From contig NZ_FSRU01000001.1 in the NCBI RefSeq assembly GCF_900142845.1, positions 3,534,001 to 3,598,000 of the forward strand: 64,000 nt of DNA, given 5' to 3'. The notes under the pieces were generated by a model. That model saw nothing but the letters and a program-made list of their open reading frames with translations, had not been told where the DNA came from and did not search any database. Within the stretch, counting starts at the first letter, position 1; each line of letters starts with the position of its first letter. Source of the stretch: Paraburkholderia phenazinium. Lineage in GTDB: Bacteria; Pseudomonadota; Gammaproteobacteria; Burkholderiales; Burkholderiaceae. A program made the translations under genes and the position numbers. Shown here piece by piece: positions 54,801 through 62,123 of this stretch.

Positions 54801-57800
54801 CACATTCGATTGGGTGTTCTGCGACGTATCCGTCGTCGAACCACTCACAAAGCTGCCGCGCTTCGATTGAACCGCCGTCGCACTGTCATGCTCTTCACGC
54901 CCTTCGTTGATCGTGACGTTACCATTGCCCGCGATTGTCAGCGCGCCCGCACCGTTGGCGACCTGGGATCTGTCGATTCCAGCGGTCACCGTTGAACCGG
55001 TGAGGGTCACATTCCCAGCGCCGTCCGCCCGGCTGTTGCCGCCCGCAACCGCGTTGACCGCGGCAAGCGTTGCATTGCCACCGGCCGATAAGTTGAACCC
55101 CACAACCTGCTGGCCGTAGGTGTGGTCAACTTCCTGCCGCGTTTTATCGTCGGTCGCAACGTTGTCGTACTGCGACGTGTTCGTAACCGTCGCCGCCGTC
55201 AGGTTGCCTCCGGCGATCACAGACAGACCGGTGCCCGCCGTGACCTGTGCGCCCTTGAACGTGGAGTCGTTGCCGCTTTGCATCGCCAGGCTACCAACCG
55301 CCGAGATCGCGCTGGTCTCATTGGTTGTACCGGTCGCTTCCCAGTGGTGATTCGCGTTCTTGTCGACCGACTGGTCCGTGGTGGACTGCACTGTGTCGAC
55401 CGTGATGTCATGACCCGCGGTGATCTGCGCATTACCGCCTGCGGCAATGTTTGCGCCATCGACGCTCAGGTCGTGCCCCGCGCTCACCATCAGATCACCG
55501 GTGGACGCAATTGAGCCCTGCTGGCCTACAAGACCCGTATTGACCTTGCTGTCGCCCGATACCGCGGAGACGCCTACCGTATCGACGAGCGTCGTATTGA
55601 CGATATCGTTGCCCGCCAGCACGGCCACGCGGTTGCCCGTAATCTGACCGGACGCATTGACGACATCATGGGTTGCCGATACGACTGTCGTCCCATTGGT
55701 CGAACTGCTACCGATCGTGCCTGCCCGGTTAAGAATATCCGTTGCGGCAACAACCGTTTGCGTGCCGCCCTTGATCACCCCGCTGTTGACGACGCTGCCG
55801 GTCGCGTGGATTTCGACGTCGTCGGCGGCAATCAGGGCACCGGTCGGCTGCAGGTCGTTCGCATGTGTCTGGGCCAGATACACAACCGGCGCCAGCACCT
55901 GTTGGGTGCTCCCGTCAGGCAAGGTCACTGTCTGGTTCACAAGCCACACCATGTCGCTCGTAAGCGAATCCATCTGCGCGGCGGTTAGCGCTACGCCGGG
56001 CTCCAGATTGAACTGCTGCGCGGCATTGACCCCGGCCGTCATCAGCGCCTTGTACTCGTCCTCGTTGTCGTTGTAGCCTTGCAGATACACGCGCCCCGTG
56101 AGTTGCGTAATCTGGTTCTGCACCTGACCTTCTTCATAGAGCCCGTCACCCAGCCGCTTTTCTGTCGTCTGCGGATTGAACCCCAGTGCCTGCAACATGT
56201 AGTTGCTCGAAATAAAGCTCGTATAGCTCGTGAGCATTGGATTCGTGGCAACCAGATACTCCTGCCCCGGCGCGGTCTGGAGTGCGTACAGACCACTCGT
56301 CGGCAGCCTGATGTTTAGCGAACCGTTATGCCCTGCGACCGATTGCGGCGCATTGACTGCCGCCTGCTGGCCGGTGGCGGCATTGATCACCTGCGAGGAG
56401 CCGGGTGAGACGCCCGCAAGAGCCGCATTCGTTCCGAGCGTTCCGCCGGTTGCGCCGGTTGCCGAGTTCGCAGCAGCGACATTGGTATTGTTCAGGTTTG
56501 TCGCGTTAATCTGCACCGAGTTGTTCGCGATGATCGTGCCGCCCGTGCCGCCAATGGCCACCGGTGCCAGCACGACCGGAGCTTCGGCCACCGTGCCCAC
56601 GTCGCGAGTGATGTCCTCGTTCCACGCGTAGGTCGAAACGATGTTCTGCGTCTGATACTGATACAGGGTCTGCCCGGTGTTGCTGACGGTTGTGCCACCG
56701 TAACTGCCGCTACCAATGGAGCCACCCTGTTGCGTACTGCCTATCTGGATCGAGTTGCCGGCCGCGATCGCGCTATAGCCGTTATTGATCGTCCCGACGT
56801 TCGCCAGCGTCATGTTGCCACCTGCCAGCAGTTGCGCCTCCTGCGCCGGCGAACCGGTGACCTTGTCCTGCTCGGTTATGGTCTCGGTGTCCCGTGCGAT
56901 CTCGACGCGCTGGTACCCATGGTGCGCGTCGTTTCGCGTCGGATATTCAGTAGACGGCAGATAGTTGATGCTCGGGTTGTAATCGTCCCAGTAGTTCACG
57001 GTGATGGTGCCATCGCCGTTGTTCGTGATGGAGTTGTAGTAAATAGTCTGTTGCTGGCCACCGACATTCACAACAAGCACGTCATTGGTCGCGTTCGGAC
57101 CGGATGTCTGGGACACGACCTGTGAGGTCGAGTAGGTCGAATTGATCGGTGATTTGTAGCCGAAGTCCCATACCGCCTGTGAGCAGGACGAGTGGCTATC
57201 GGCATTCGTCGTCGCGCACGCCACGTACTTGTCACGCTTGGTCTGGTGAACGGTATCGTCGCTGGTCTCCGTCTTCTCGATCGTCGGCGCCGGCCGCGTA
57301 TTGCTCAACGTCCCGGCGGCAATCTCCATGTTGCCCTGCGCCTGGATCGTCGACTGGTCGTTGGTCACGACGCCGGTCCGATTGGCGAGCACGCCGTTTC
57401 CGTCACGGTTCGCATTGGCCGCGATGGCGAGGTTGCCGAGGCTCTGGATGTTGGCGCCACCGGTGTTCGACAGTTCGTTCGCGGCGTACAGGTTCAGTTG
57501 TGTGGCCGCCGCGATGGCTGCCGCCGAACCCGTATTATCGATCGAGCCGGCACTCAACGTCACGTTGTTGCCGACGACCGTCCCGGTATTGGTGAGCAAA
57601 CTGCTTTGCGTCGTGACCGTTGCGCCTGCGAGTGTGCCTTCGTTGGTTAGCGCACCGGATGTGTTGACTGTGGTGCTGGCGGAATTCAGTACCGCCCCCG
57701 CCTGGTTGTCAACGCTGGCCGCGTTCACGGTCAGCCCATTGACCGCGCTCAATGTCCCCTGGTTCGTGAAGTTCCCGGTGGTGGAGAACGTCAGGTTGTT

Positions 57801-60692
57801 GTTCGCCTGGATCGTGTTGGCCGCGTCGTCGGTGTAGCTGCCGTTGACCGCCAACTCGCCATTGTTGCCCGCGATGATCCTGCCATCGCCCGAAAGCCGG
57901 CTCGTCGTGACGTTCAGGTTCTGGTCGCTGCCGATCGCGCCGCCCTGGTTCGAAAGCGTGCCCGCGTTGATTGCGATGCTGCCGCCGCTACCCGTGTCGT
58001 TACCGATCTTGCCAGCGGTATTGTCGAGCGACGCGACGTCAAGCGTGATCGCACCGTCGCCGTGAATCGAACCGCTCTGGTTGGTGAGCGTCGCGCCCGA
58101 TCCGTTGAGCGTGAGATCGTTCAAGCCTGACAGGGTGCCGCCATTGTTGTTCACGGCCTGCGCGACGTTCAGCGTCAGGTCGTGGGCCGCGACAATCTGC
58201 GCACCCTGCCCGTTCGAGAGCGTCTGTCCAGTGAGCGTCACGTCACCATTGCCGCCGATCGTACCCGCTCCGGTCACACCGCCCGGATTAGCGTTGGTGA
58301 TCGACCCTGCGTTGATCGTCGTCGCCCCGGTTCCCGTATCCGCGATCCGTCCGTTTGTATTGTCCAGAGAGCCGCCGGACACACTGAGGGTCGTCGTCGA
58401 GCCGTTCGACTCGATTTCGCCTCCGGTATTGGTGATCGTTCCAGTTGCTATTGCGGCGACGGCGCCGTTGCCTTTTATCAGACCCGCCGCGTTCGTGAGC
58501 GTGCTACCCGACTGCACGATAGTCGCGCCGCCGGCAAGGACGCTTCCGCCCGAATTGTTCACACTGCCGCCGGAGACGGACACAGCGCCGTTGCCTGCGA
58601 TCACCCCACCTTGCGTATTGGTGAGCGCACCACTTGCGGTGACGTCCGTCGATTGCGTACCGGCATTGCTGATCGAGCCGCCGTCGTTGGCAAACGTCTG
58701 CGCCGACGCGCTCAGCGTGCCGTTCGCCTCAAGCGTGCCGCCCGCATTGTTCAGCCCCCCCGCATCGGTCACGGCAACATTTTGTGCGCCAATGTAGCCG
58801 CCTGCGCTGTTGTCGAGCGATGCGACTGAGAAAATGACCTCGCTCTGTCCGGTGAGTTTGCCGCCCTCATTCGAAACGGCACCGGCGTTCACATCGAGCG
58901 CGCCGTTGGTAGCGAGCGTGCCGCCGTTGTTCGACAGTGTTCCCGTGCTAATCGACAGGGTGCCCGTACCCGAATCCGTCATCGTGCCGTGATCGTTGAT
59001 CAGTGTGCCCGGCGTGAGCGTCAGACCTGCGCTGTTGGTCTGCAGCGACCCGTTCGAATTGTCGAGCGTGCCCGAGACATTGATCGCCGTCGTACCCGTC
59101 CCAGTCTGCGAAATCCTGCCGCCGCTATTCGTGAGGTTCGTGACGGAAACGGTTAGCTGGTTTGCGCTGATCGTGCCCGCGTTATTATTGAGTGTGGCCG
59201 CTGTGACTTCCGTCTGCAGTCCTGCTGAAATCGTGCCACCCGCGTCAATGAGTGTGCCCTGGGCCGTTGCATCGATGCGGCCTCCTGCACTCGCCGTTGC
59301 ACCGGCGAGGTCCAGATCACCCGCGTTAGCGACGAGAGTCAGGTTGCCTGTCGCCGAGGTCTGGCTACCGGCAAGGTTCGCCGAGGCGCCCTGGAGGGTA
59401 GCGTTGCCTCCGGCCGCGTTTTGGCCGGTCGCCGCAAGCGAACCGGTCGCGACGACCGTCAGGTCGCCCGCTGTCGCAATCGACCCGTCGTTATTGATGC
59501 CCGCCGCGAGCGTGCCGGTCGAGTTCACGCTTCCTGCGTTGACGCTCGTGTTCTGTTGCGCGGCCAGTGTGCCGCTGTTCGTGAGATCCGCGGCAGTGTT
59601 CACCGACACGCCCTGCTGCGCGTAGGTCGTGCCGCTGTTCGCAACGCCGCCTGCTGCCGACAGGGCTACGTTGCCGCTGGCACTGGCGTGGCCGGAAAGC
59701 ACAAGCCGCCCCTGCGTGGTCAATGTGAGATCGCCCGCCTGCGCAGCAATAACCCCCGCGTTCGAGACACCCACTCCATACTCATTGGAGGCCAGAAAAA
59801 TACGATTGGCATACATACCACCTAACTGGCTCACATCGATCGAGACCGCTGGAGGCGGGCCGTTGCCAGCGATGGGTGTCGCGGCAAGCGTGTCGTGGTC
59901 GACGTGGTTCGCGCCTGCGACAATGTTCAGCGTGTTGCCATAGATGGCGGCGTTCGCCTGGACAGCACGGGCAATGAGGTCAACCTGATCGACGTTCGAG
60001 GCGTTCAGGCCGGCGCCCTGAACCGTAATCTGGCCGCCGGTCACATCGAAACCCGTGAGGTTACCGTTCGCGCCGAACGTTGGCGTGCCGGTCGTGAGGA
60101 TCGCTCTGGACGTGTTGATAAAACCGCCCCCACCGACGATCAACCCGGAGGAATTGGCGATCACGACCTCTGCGCGCCGGCCCGCGACCTCGACGTAACC
60201 TCGTAGTTGCGAGGGATTGTTACTGTTGACCTGATTGACAATGATCGATGCCGACTGGCCCGGCTGGAAATTCGGGTTGCCGTTGACATAGCCAGCCTGC
60301 TGAGTCTGGACAATCGTGGGAGAGTTGTTCAGGATCGCGCCGGGCTTCTGGACGTCGAACTGGCCGTACGTATTTAGCGATACGCCAGCCCCGGACGGGC
60401 GGTTTATGTTGACCTGCGGCAAGCCGCTCTGCGTCTGGATCACCGATGGCGCGTGCGCTCCGTCCGGCACGATCTGCGCGTGCCCTGCCGTAACCGTACC
60501 AGCGAACGTCAGCGCGCCGAGCGCGGCGTGACGCAGCGCAAACTGTGCAACGATTCCGCGACCACCCCGAATCGCGCGCCTGGGCGACGTTTCCCCGTTC
60601 ACCTTCTTGCCATTCCCGGTCGCCGTTTCTTCGACGGCGACCAGCATGCCCCGCAAACGGCTGAATACCAGCCTGTAGGTCTGTTTGTTCAT
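51822..60692 (-). CDS. bcpA: BcpA/CdiA-type contact-dependent inhibition exoprotein (filamentous haemagglutinin family)
   Basis: 2956 residues. Starts with an extended signal peptide (MNKQTYRLVFSRLRGMLVAVEE, n-region; hydrophobic core near 55-70; cleavage near GHA-Q). The TPS domain spans about 75-200 (NPNFQPGQSAS, then NPSQLRGYVEVAGRRAEVVIAN). A very long series of Gly/Asn/Ser/Thr-rich haemagglutinin repeats builds a beta-helical stalk to about residue 2600. The C-terminal toxin part begins after NNEVYN at 2667-2672, the Burkholderia-type Nx(E/Q)LYN junction. It has about 284 residues ending in hydrophobic Gly/Ala-rich segments. It is secreted by BcpB, displayed on the surface and delivers its C terminus to neighbouring cells. 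The toxin family is not recognised. Confidence 0.93.
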   Translation of the reverse strand: MNKQTYRLVFSRLRGMLVAVEETATGNGKKVNGETSPRRAIRGGRGIVAQFALRHAALGALTFAGTVTAGHAQIVPDGAHAPSVIQTQSGLPQVNINRPSGAGVSLNTYGQFDVQKPGAILNNSPTIVQTQQAGYVNGNPNFQPGQSASIIVNQVNSNNPSQLRGYVEVAGRRAEVVIANSSGLIVGGGGFINTSRAILTTGTPTFGANGNLTGFDVTGGQITVQGAGLNASNVDQVDLIARAVQANAAIYGNTLNIVAGANHVDHDTLAATPIAGNGPPPAVSIDVSQLGGMYANRIFLASNEYGVGVSNAGVIAAQAGDLTLTTQGRLVLSGHASASGNVALSAAGGVANSGTTYAQQGVSVNTAADLTNSGTLAAQQNTSVNAGSVNSTGTLAAGINNDGSIATAGDLTVVATGSLAATGQNAAGGNATLQGASANLAGSQTSATGNLTLVANAGDLDLAGATASAGGRIDATAQGTLIDAGGTISAGLQTEVTAATLNNNAGTISANQLTVSVTNLTNSGGRISQTGTGTTAINVSGTLDNSNGSLQTNSAGLTLTPGTLINDHGTMTDSGTGTLSISTGTLSNNGGTLATNGALDVNAGAVSNEGGKLTGQSEVIFSVASLDNSAGGYIGAQNVAVTDAGGLNNAGGTLEANGTLSASAQTFANDGGSISNAGTQSTDVTASGALTNTQGGVIAGNGAVSVSGGSVNNSGGSVLAGGATIVQSGSTLTNAAGLIKGNGAVAAIATGTITNTGGEIESNGSTTTLSVSGGSLDNTNGRIADTGTGATTINAGSITNANPGGVTGAGTIGGNGDVTLTGQTLSNGQGAQIVAAHDLTLNVAQAVNNNGGTLSGLNDLTLNGSGATLTNQSGSIHGDGAITLDVASLDNTAGKIGNDTGSGGSIAINAGTLSNQGGAIGSDQNLNVTTSRLSGDGRIIAGNNGELAVNGSYTDDAANTIQANNNLTFSTTGNFTNQGTLSAVNGLTVNAASVDNQAGAVLNSASTTVNTSGALTNEGTLAGATVTTQSSLLTNTGTVVGNNVTLSAGSIDNTGSAAAIAAATQLNLYAANELSNTGGANIQSLGNLAIAANANRDGNGVLANRTGVVTNDQSTIQAQGNMEIAAGTLSNTRPAPTIEKTETSDDTVHQTKRDKYVACATTNADSHSSCSQAVWDFGYKSPINSTYSTSQVVSQTSGPNATNDVLVVNVGGQQQTIYYNSITNNGDGTITVNYWDDYNPSINYLPSTEYPTRNDAHHGYQRVEIARDTETITEQDKVTGSPAQEAQLLAGGNMTLANVGTINNGYSAIAAGNSIQIGSTQQGGSIGSGSYGGTTVSNTGQTLYQYQTQNIVSTYAWNEDITRDVGTVAEAPVVLAPVAIGGTGGTIIANNSVQINATNLNNTNVAAANSATGATGGTLGTNAALAGVSPGSSQVINAATGQQAAVNAPQSVAGHNGSLNIRLPTSGLYALQTAPGQEYLVATNPMLTSYTSFISSNYMLQALGFNPQTTEKRLGDGLYEEGQVQNQITQLTGRVYLQGYNDNEDEYKALMTAGVNAAQQFNLEPGVALTAAQMDSLTSDMVWLVNQTVTLPDGSTQQVLAPVVYLAQTHANDLQPTGALIAADDVEIHATGSVVNSGVIKGGTQTVVAATDILNRAGTIGSSSTNGTTVVSATHDVVNASGQITGNRVAVLAGNDIVNTTLVDTVGVSAVSGDSKVNTGLVGQQGSIASTGDLMVSAGHDLSVDGANIAAGGNAQITAGHDITVDTVQSTTDQSVDKNANHHWEATGTTNETSAISAVGSLAMQSGNDSTFKGAQVTAGTGLSVIAGGNLTAATVTNTSQYDNVATDDKTRQEVDHTYGQQVVGFNLSAGGNATLAAVNAVAGGNSRADGAGNVTLTGSTVTAGIDRSQVANGAGALTIAGNGNVTINEGREEHDSATAVQSKRGSFVSGSTTDTSQNTQSNVGVASTLSGDSVNVHAGKDLTVQGSNVVGTNDVNLAALGNVDITTSQDRTSSASSYDKHESGLLSNGGLSVTIGSRSLSQTDQSSAVTNNASVVGSSSGNVTISAGKDATLTGSEIVAGQDVGITAQNVTVNAAYDTYQDKQTQQEKQAGLSVGLGGGVLQTAQMMASDVNSGVQSGDSRLAAVQGLAAAEAAYQNKGQIANAASALANGSGIASASGVQLQISVGSSQSNSSSSTSATTARGSSIIGNGNVSITATGVPDANGNTQAGTGDIAMTGATVMGKNVALSANNDITLQSAHSTEQDTSSNSSSGFSAGVGIGVSSKGGAGISVSASVSEAGGHGNGSSVTQDNTTLSAGNMLSMHSGRDATLDGAQASGTTVNVDVGRNLTMTSEQDTSTYANSQHSVSGGLSYTFGAGGFSGDLSVSKTNINSNYASVNQQTGLVAGDGGFHVSVGNNTQLNGAEIASTALAQDNTLSTGTFGYSNIQNTMSYSGSTEGIALSSSPTGSSQSLMGGPQMTQTGANSSGTTYAAVSPGTITVRSDQANGTDSTAGLSRDTTNANQTVQNTFNLQNVQNNLALSQAFGKTATYAVGQIADQLEANNPLFAEGGAGRDALHAAVAAIGAAISGGNIAGAVGGSLAGDALQTLAAPIINQAVSQLPADAQDAARNALNDIVSTAGGALGGALAGGGSQGVIAGAGSAANNEVYNRQLHPDERTWAMQHANDFAAYYASVTGQTISSTDAQNMLLANGYIRVDNAAASGLGYNAVAAQYLTANTGSLFSATPAEMANPQLGRNPDGTPTPEQLALPGSTAHPAIGLAIAGALAAPAILPALAAIPGAPILSSGGVLGSGAWASPVGIGVITGAVNASSQYIQSGTINPVDVGYAALAGGVGTAGGLLWNIAVNAGTGAADTYTNNKISGKSDGIATGSLVNAGAAIVGYGIGLTAQNLLPATNWFIPNNIPVIGAGAAGAAGAEMGTKAINDAKSQMGK
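52677..52694 (-). other. NNEVYN junction motif, boundary of the BcpA toxin C terminus
   Basis: Codons 2667-2672 of bcpA. Burkholderia CDI proteins carry Nx(E/Q)LYN where other families have VENN; the sequence after it varies between strains and determines toxin and immunity type. RQLHPDE follows, the usual continuation. The two orphan modules in 50.4-51.6 kb begin at the matching position. Confidence 0.85.
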
Positions 60693-60868
60693 TTTTATTA
60701 CTTTGTGTTACAAACGCAAACCTTGCGCAATATACACGAAGCAATGGCTAAAAATGCAAAAAAATGTCACGCGACGCAATCTACAGCGAATTATGTTTCA
60801 GCTTGCGTACGGGGCGGATCTCATGAACGACGACTGGAAAACTTGGGAACTGCCAGCCTTACCCACCA
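60693..60868. promoter_or_regulatory. Promoter region of bcpA
   Basis: 176 bp, AT-rich near the bcpA start (runs of A at 60750-60768, TTACAAA near 60710), between bcpA and the heptosyltransferase gene, both on the minus strand. It should carry the main promoter of the bcp operon. No regulator site is recognised. Confidence 0.5.
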
Positions 60869-62107
60869 TTAATGCCTGAGATCGTCGATCACGCGCCCAA
60901 TCGTCCTGATAACCTGCCCCGAGGCGATCAGGCGCGAGCATTCGAATTGCCGCTCGGTGCCGGCATGGCGCGGGCACCACAGGTAGTCCGTGTTATCGAA
61001 CTCGACACTCGTGTCGTTCCAGCAGCTATTGCACGCGTGAAAATTGATGACCCGGTACGGCGTATCGAACTCGTTCTGCGGATGCGTGAAGCCGCTGATC
61101 ATGACGACCGGCTTGCCAATGGCCCAGGCGAGCCATGAGAGACCGCTTGAGAGCCCGACGAAGAACTCCGCATGCAGCAGCAGGCTTGCGCGCTCCTGGA
61201 GCGGCAAGTCTCCCGTGAAGTCCTCGGCGCCATAGGGAATGTGATTCCACTGCAGGCCCTGGCCGGTGAGCGGCTCGCGATCAATGCACAACACGCGGTA
61301 GCCCTGCGCCTTCAGGTAGCGGACCGTCTCGTACCAGCCGGTCGGATTGTTCCAGTGCTTGCACTGCGACGACGCCTGCGCCGCGATGCAGACATAGGGC
61401 TCGGCGATGCGCCTGCGCGTGTCGCGAATGCCGATCCGCGGACGGCACTCCGCCGCCGGCAGGCCAAGCAGCCAGGGAATGGTGCGTTGCAGGCCGCTCA
61501 ACCGATAGTCCGTGGGCTGATGCGTGCGGTCGCTGCTCGGGAAGAAGATGCCGAGAAAATAGCTGGCGTAAAAGCCGTATTCAGCGGCGTCCTCGTCCTC
61601 GGGATGAACATAGTGCAGGCACGGGTAGGCGTCTTCGAACAGCGACCAGAGCCCCTCGCCCATCGACACATACATCTCGCACTGATGCCGCTTGCGAAAC
61701 TCGTCGACGTAGGGAAACCAGGCAATCACGTCGCCGATCGTCGAGACCGGCAGACGCGCATACACCTTCCTGCCGTGCAGATCCTGATCGTGCTCGAACA
61801 CCATGACGCCATCGCGCAGCACCTCGATGCGGAAGTTGACGTAATAGCGCTTCGTACTGCAGACCGTGGCGTTGGCGACCTCCTCGTCGTACAGCACCAC
61901 GTCCGCGTCGCGATCCAGCAGACGCACACGCCACCCCGCCCCGGAGACCTTCACGCGGCAGCCGTAGTTGAAGTCGTAGCGAATCCCTTGCGGCCCCTCG
62001 AAGAGCGGCTCGCCCAGGTCGACGAACGGCGCCTGACCGGCCCTGCCGGCCTGGACGCCGGCGGACCGGGCCGGTTCAGCCCCGTTGAGTGAAGAAGCGG
62101 CGCTCAT
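60869..62107 (-). CDS. Autotransporter O-heptosyltransferase (TibC/Aah/BAHT family)
   Basis: 412 residues. The N-terminal part (IRYDFNYGCRVKVSG, VLYDEEVANATVCSTKRYYVNFRIEV) is the strand-loop-strand recognition-like domain of BAHT enzymes. The GT-B core follows: ARLPVSTIGDVIAWFPYVDEF, QASSQCKHWNNPTGWYETVRYL and FVGLSSGLSWLAWAIGKPVVMISGFTHPQNEF for sugar-nucleotide binding. The C terminus carries HACNSCWND, YLWCPRHAG and FECSR, the four Cys that bind iron in TibC. These enzymes add ADP-heptose-derived sugars to Ser of autotransporter adhesins. No such autotransporter is adjacent; bcpA is the nearest surface adhesin. Confidence 0.85.
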   Translation of the reverse strand: MSAASSLNGAEPARSAGVQAGRAGQAPFVDLGEPLFEGPQGIRYDFNYGCRVKVSGAGWRVRLLDRDADVVLYDEEVANATVCSTKRYYVNFRIEVLRDGVMVFEHDQDLHGRKVYARLPVSTIGDVIAWFPYVDEFRKRHQCEMYVSMGEGLWSLFEDAYPCLHYVHPEDEDAAEYGFYASYFLGIFFPSSDRTHQPTDYRLSGLQRTIPWLLGLPAAECRPRIGIRDTRRRIAEPYVCIAAQASSQCKHWNNPTGWYETVRYLKAQGYRVLCIDREPLTGQGLQWNHIPYGAEDFTGDLPLQERASLLLHAEFFVGLSSGLSWLAWAIGKPVVMISGFTHPQNEFDTPYRVINFHACNSCWNDTSVEFDNTDYLWCPRHAGTERQFECSRLIASGQVIRTIGRVIDDLRH

Positions 62108-62123
62108 CCGTATCTCGCGTTCG

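Noticed and set aside
52700..60400. Repeats within bcpA considered as a possible CRISPR or tandem DNA array
   Set aside because: The repeats are degenerate at the DNA level and encode haemagglutinin-type protein repeats; there is no constant repeat-spacer pattern.
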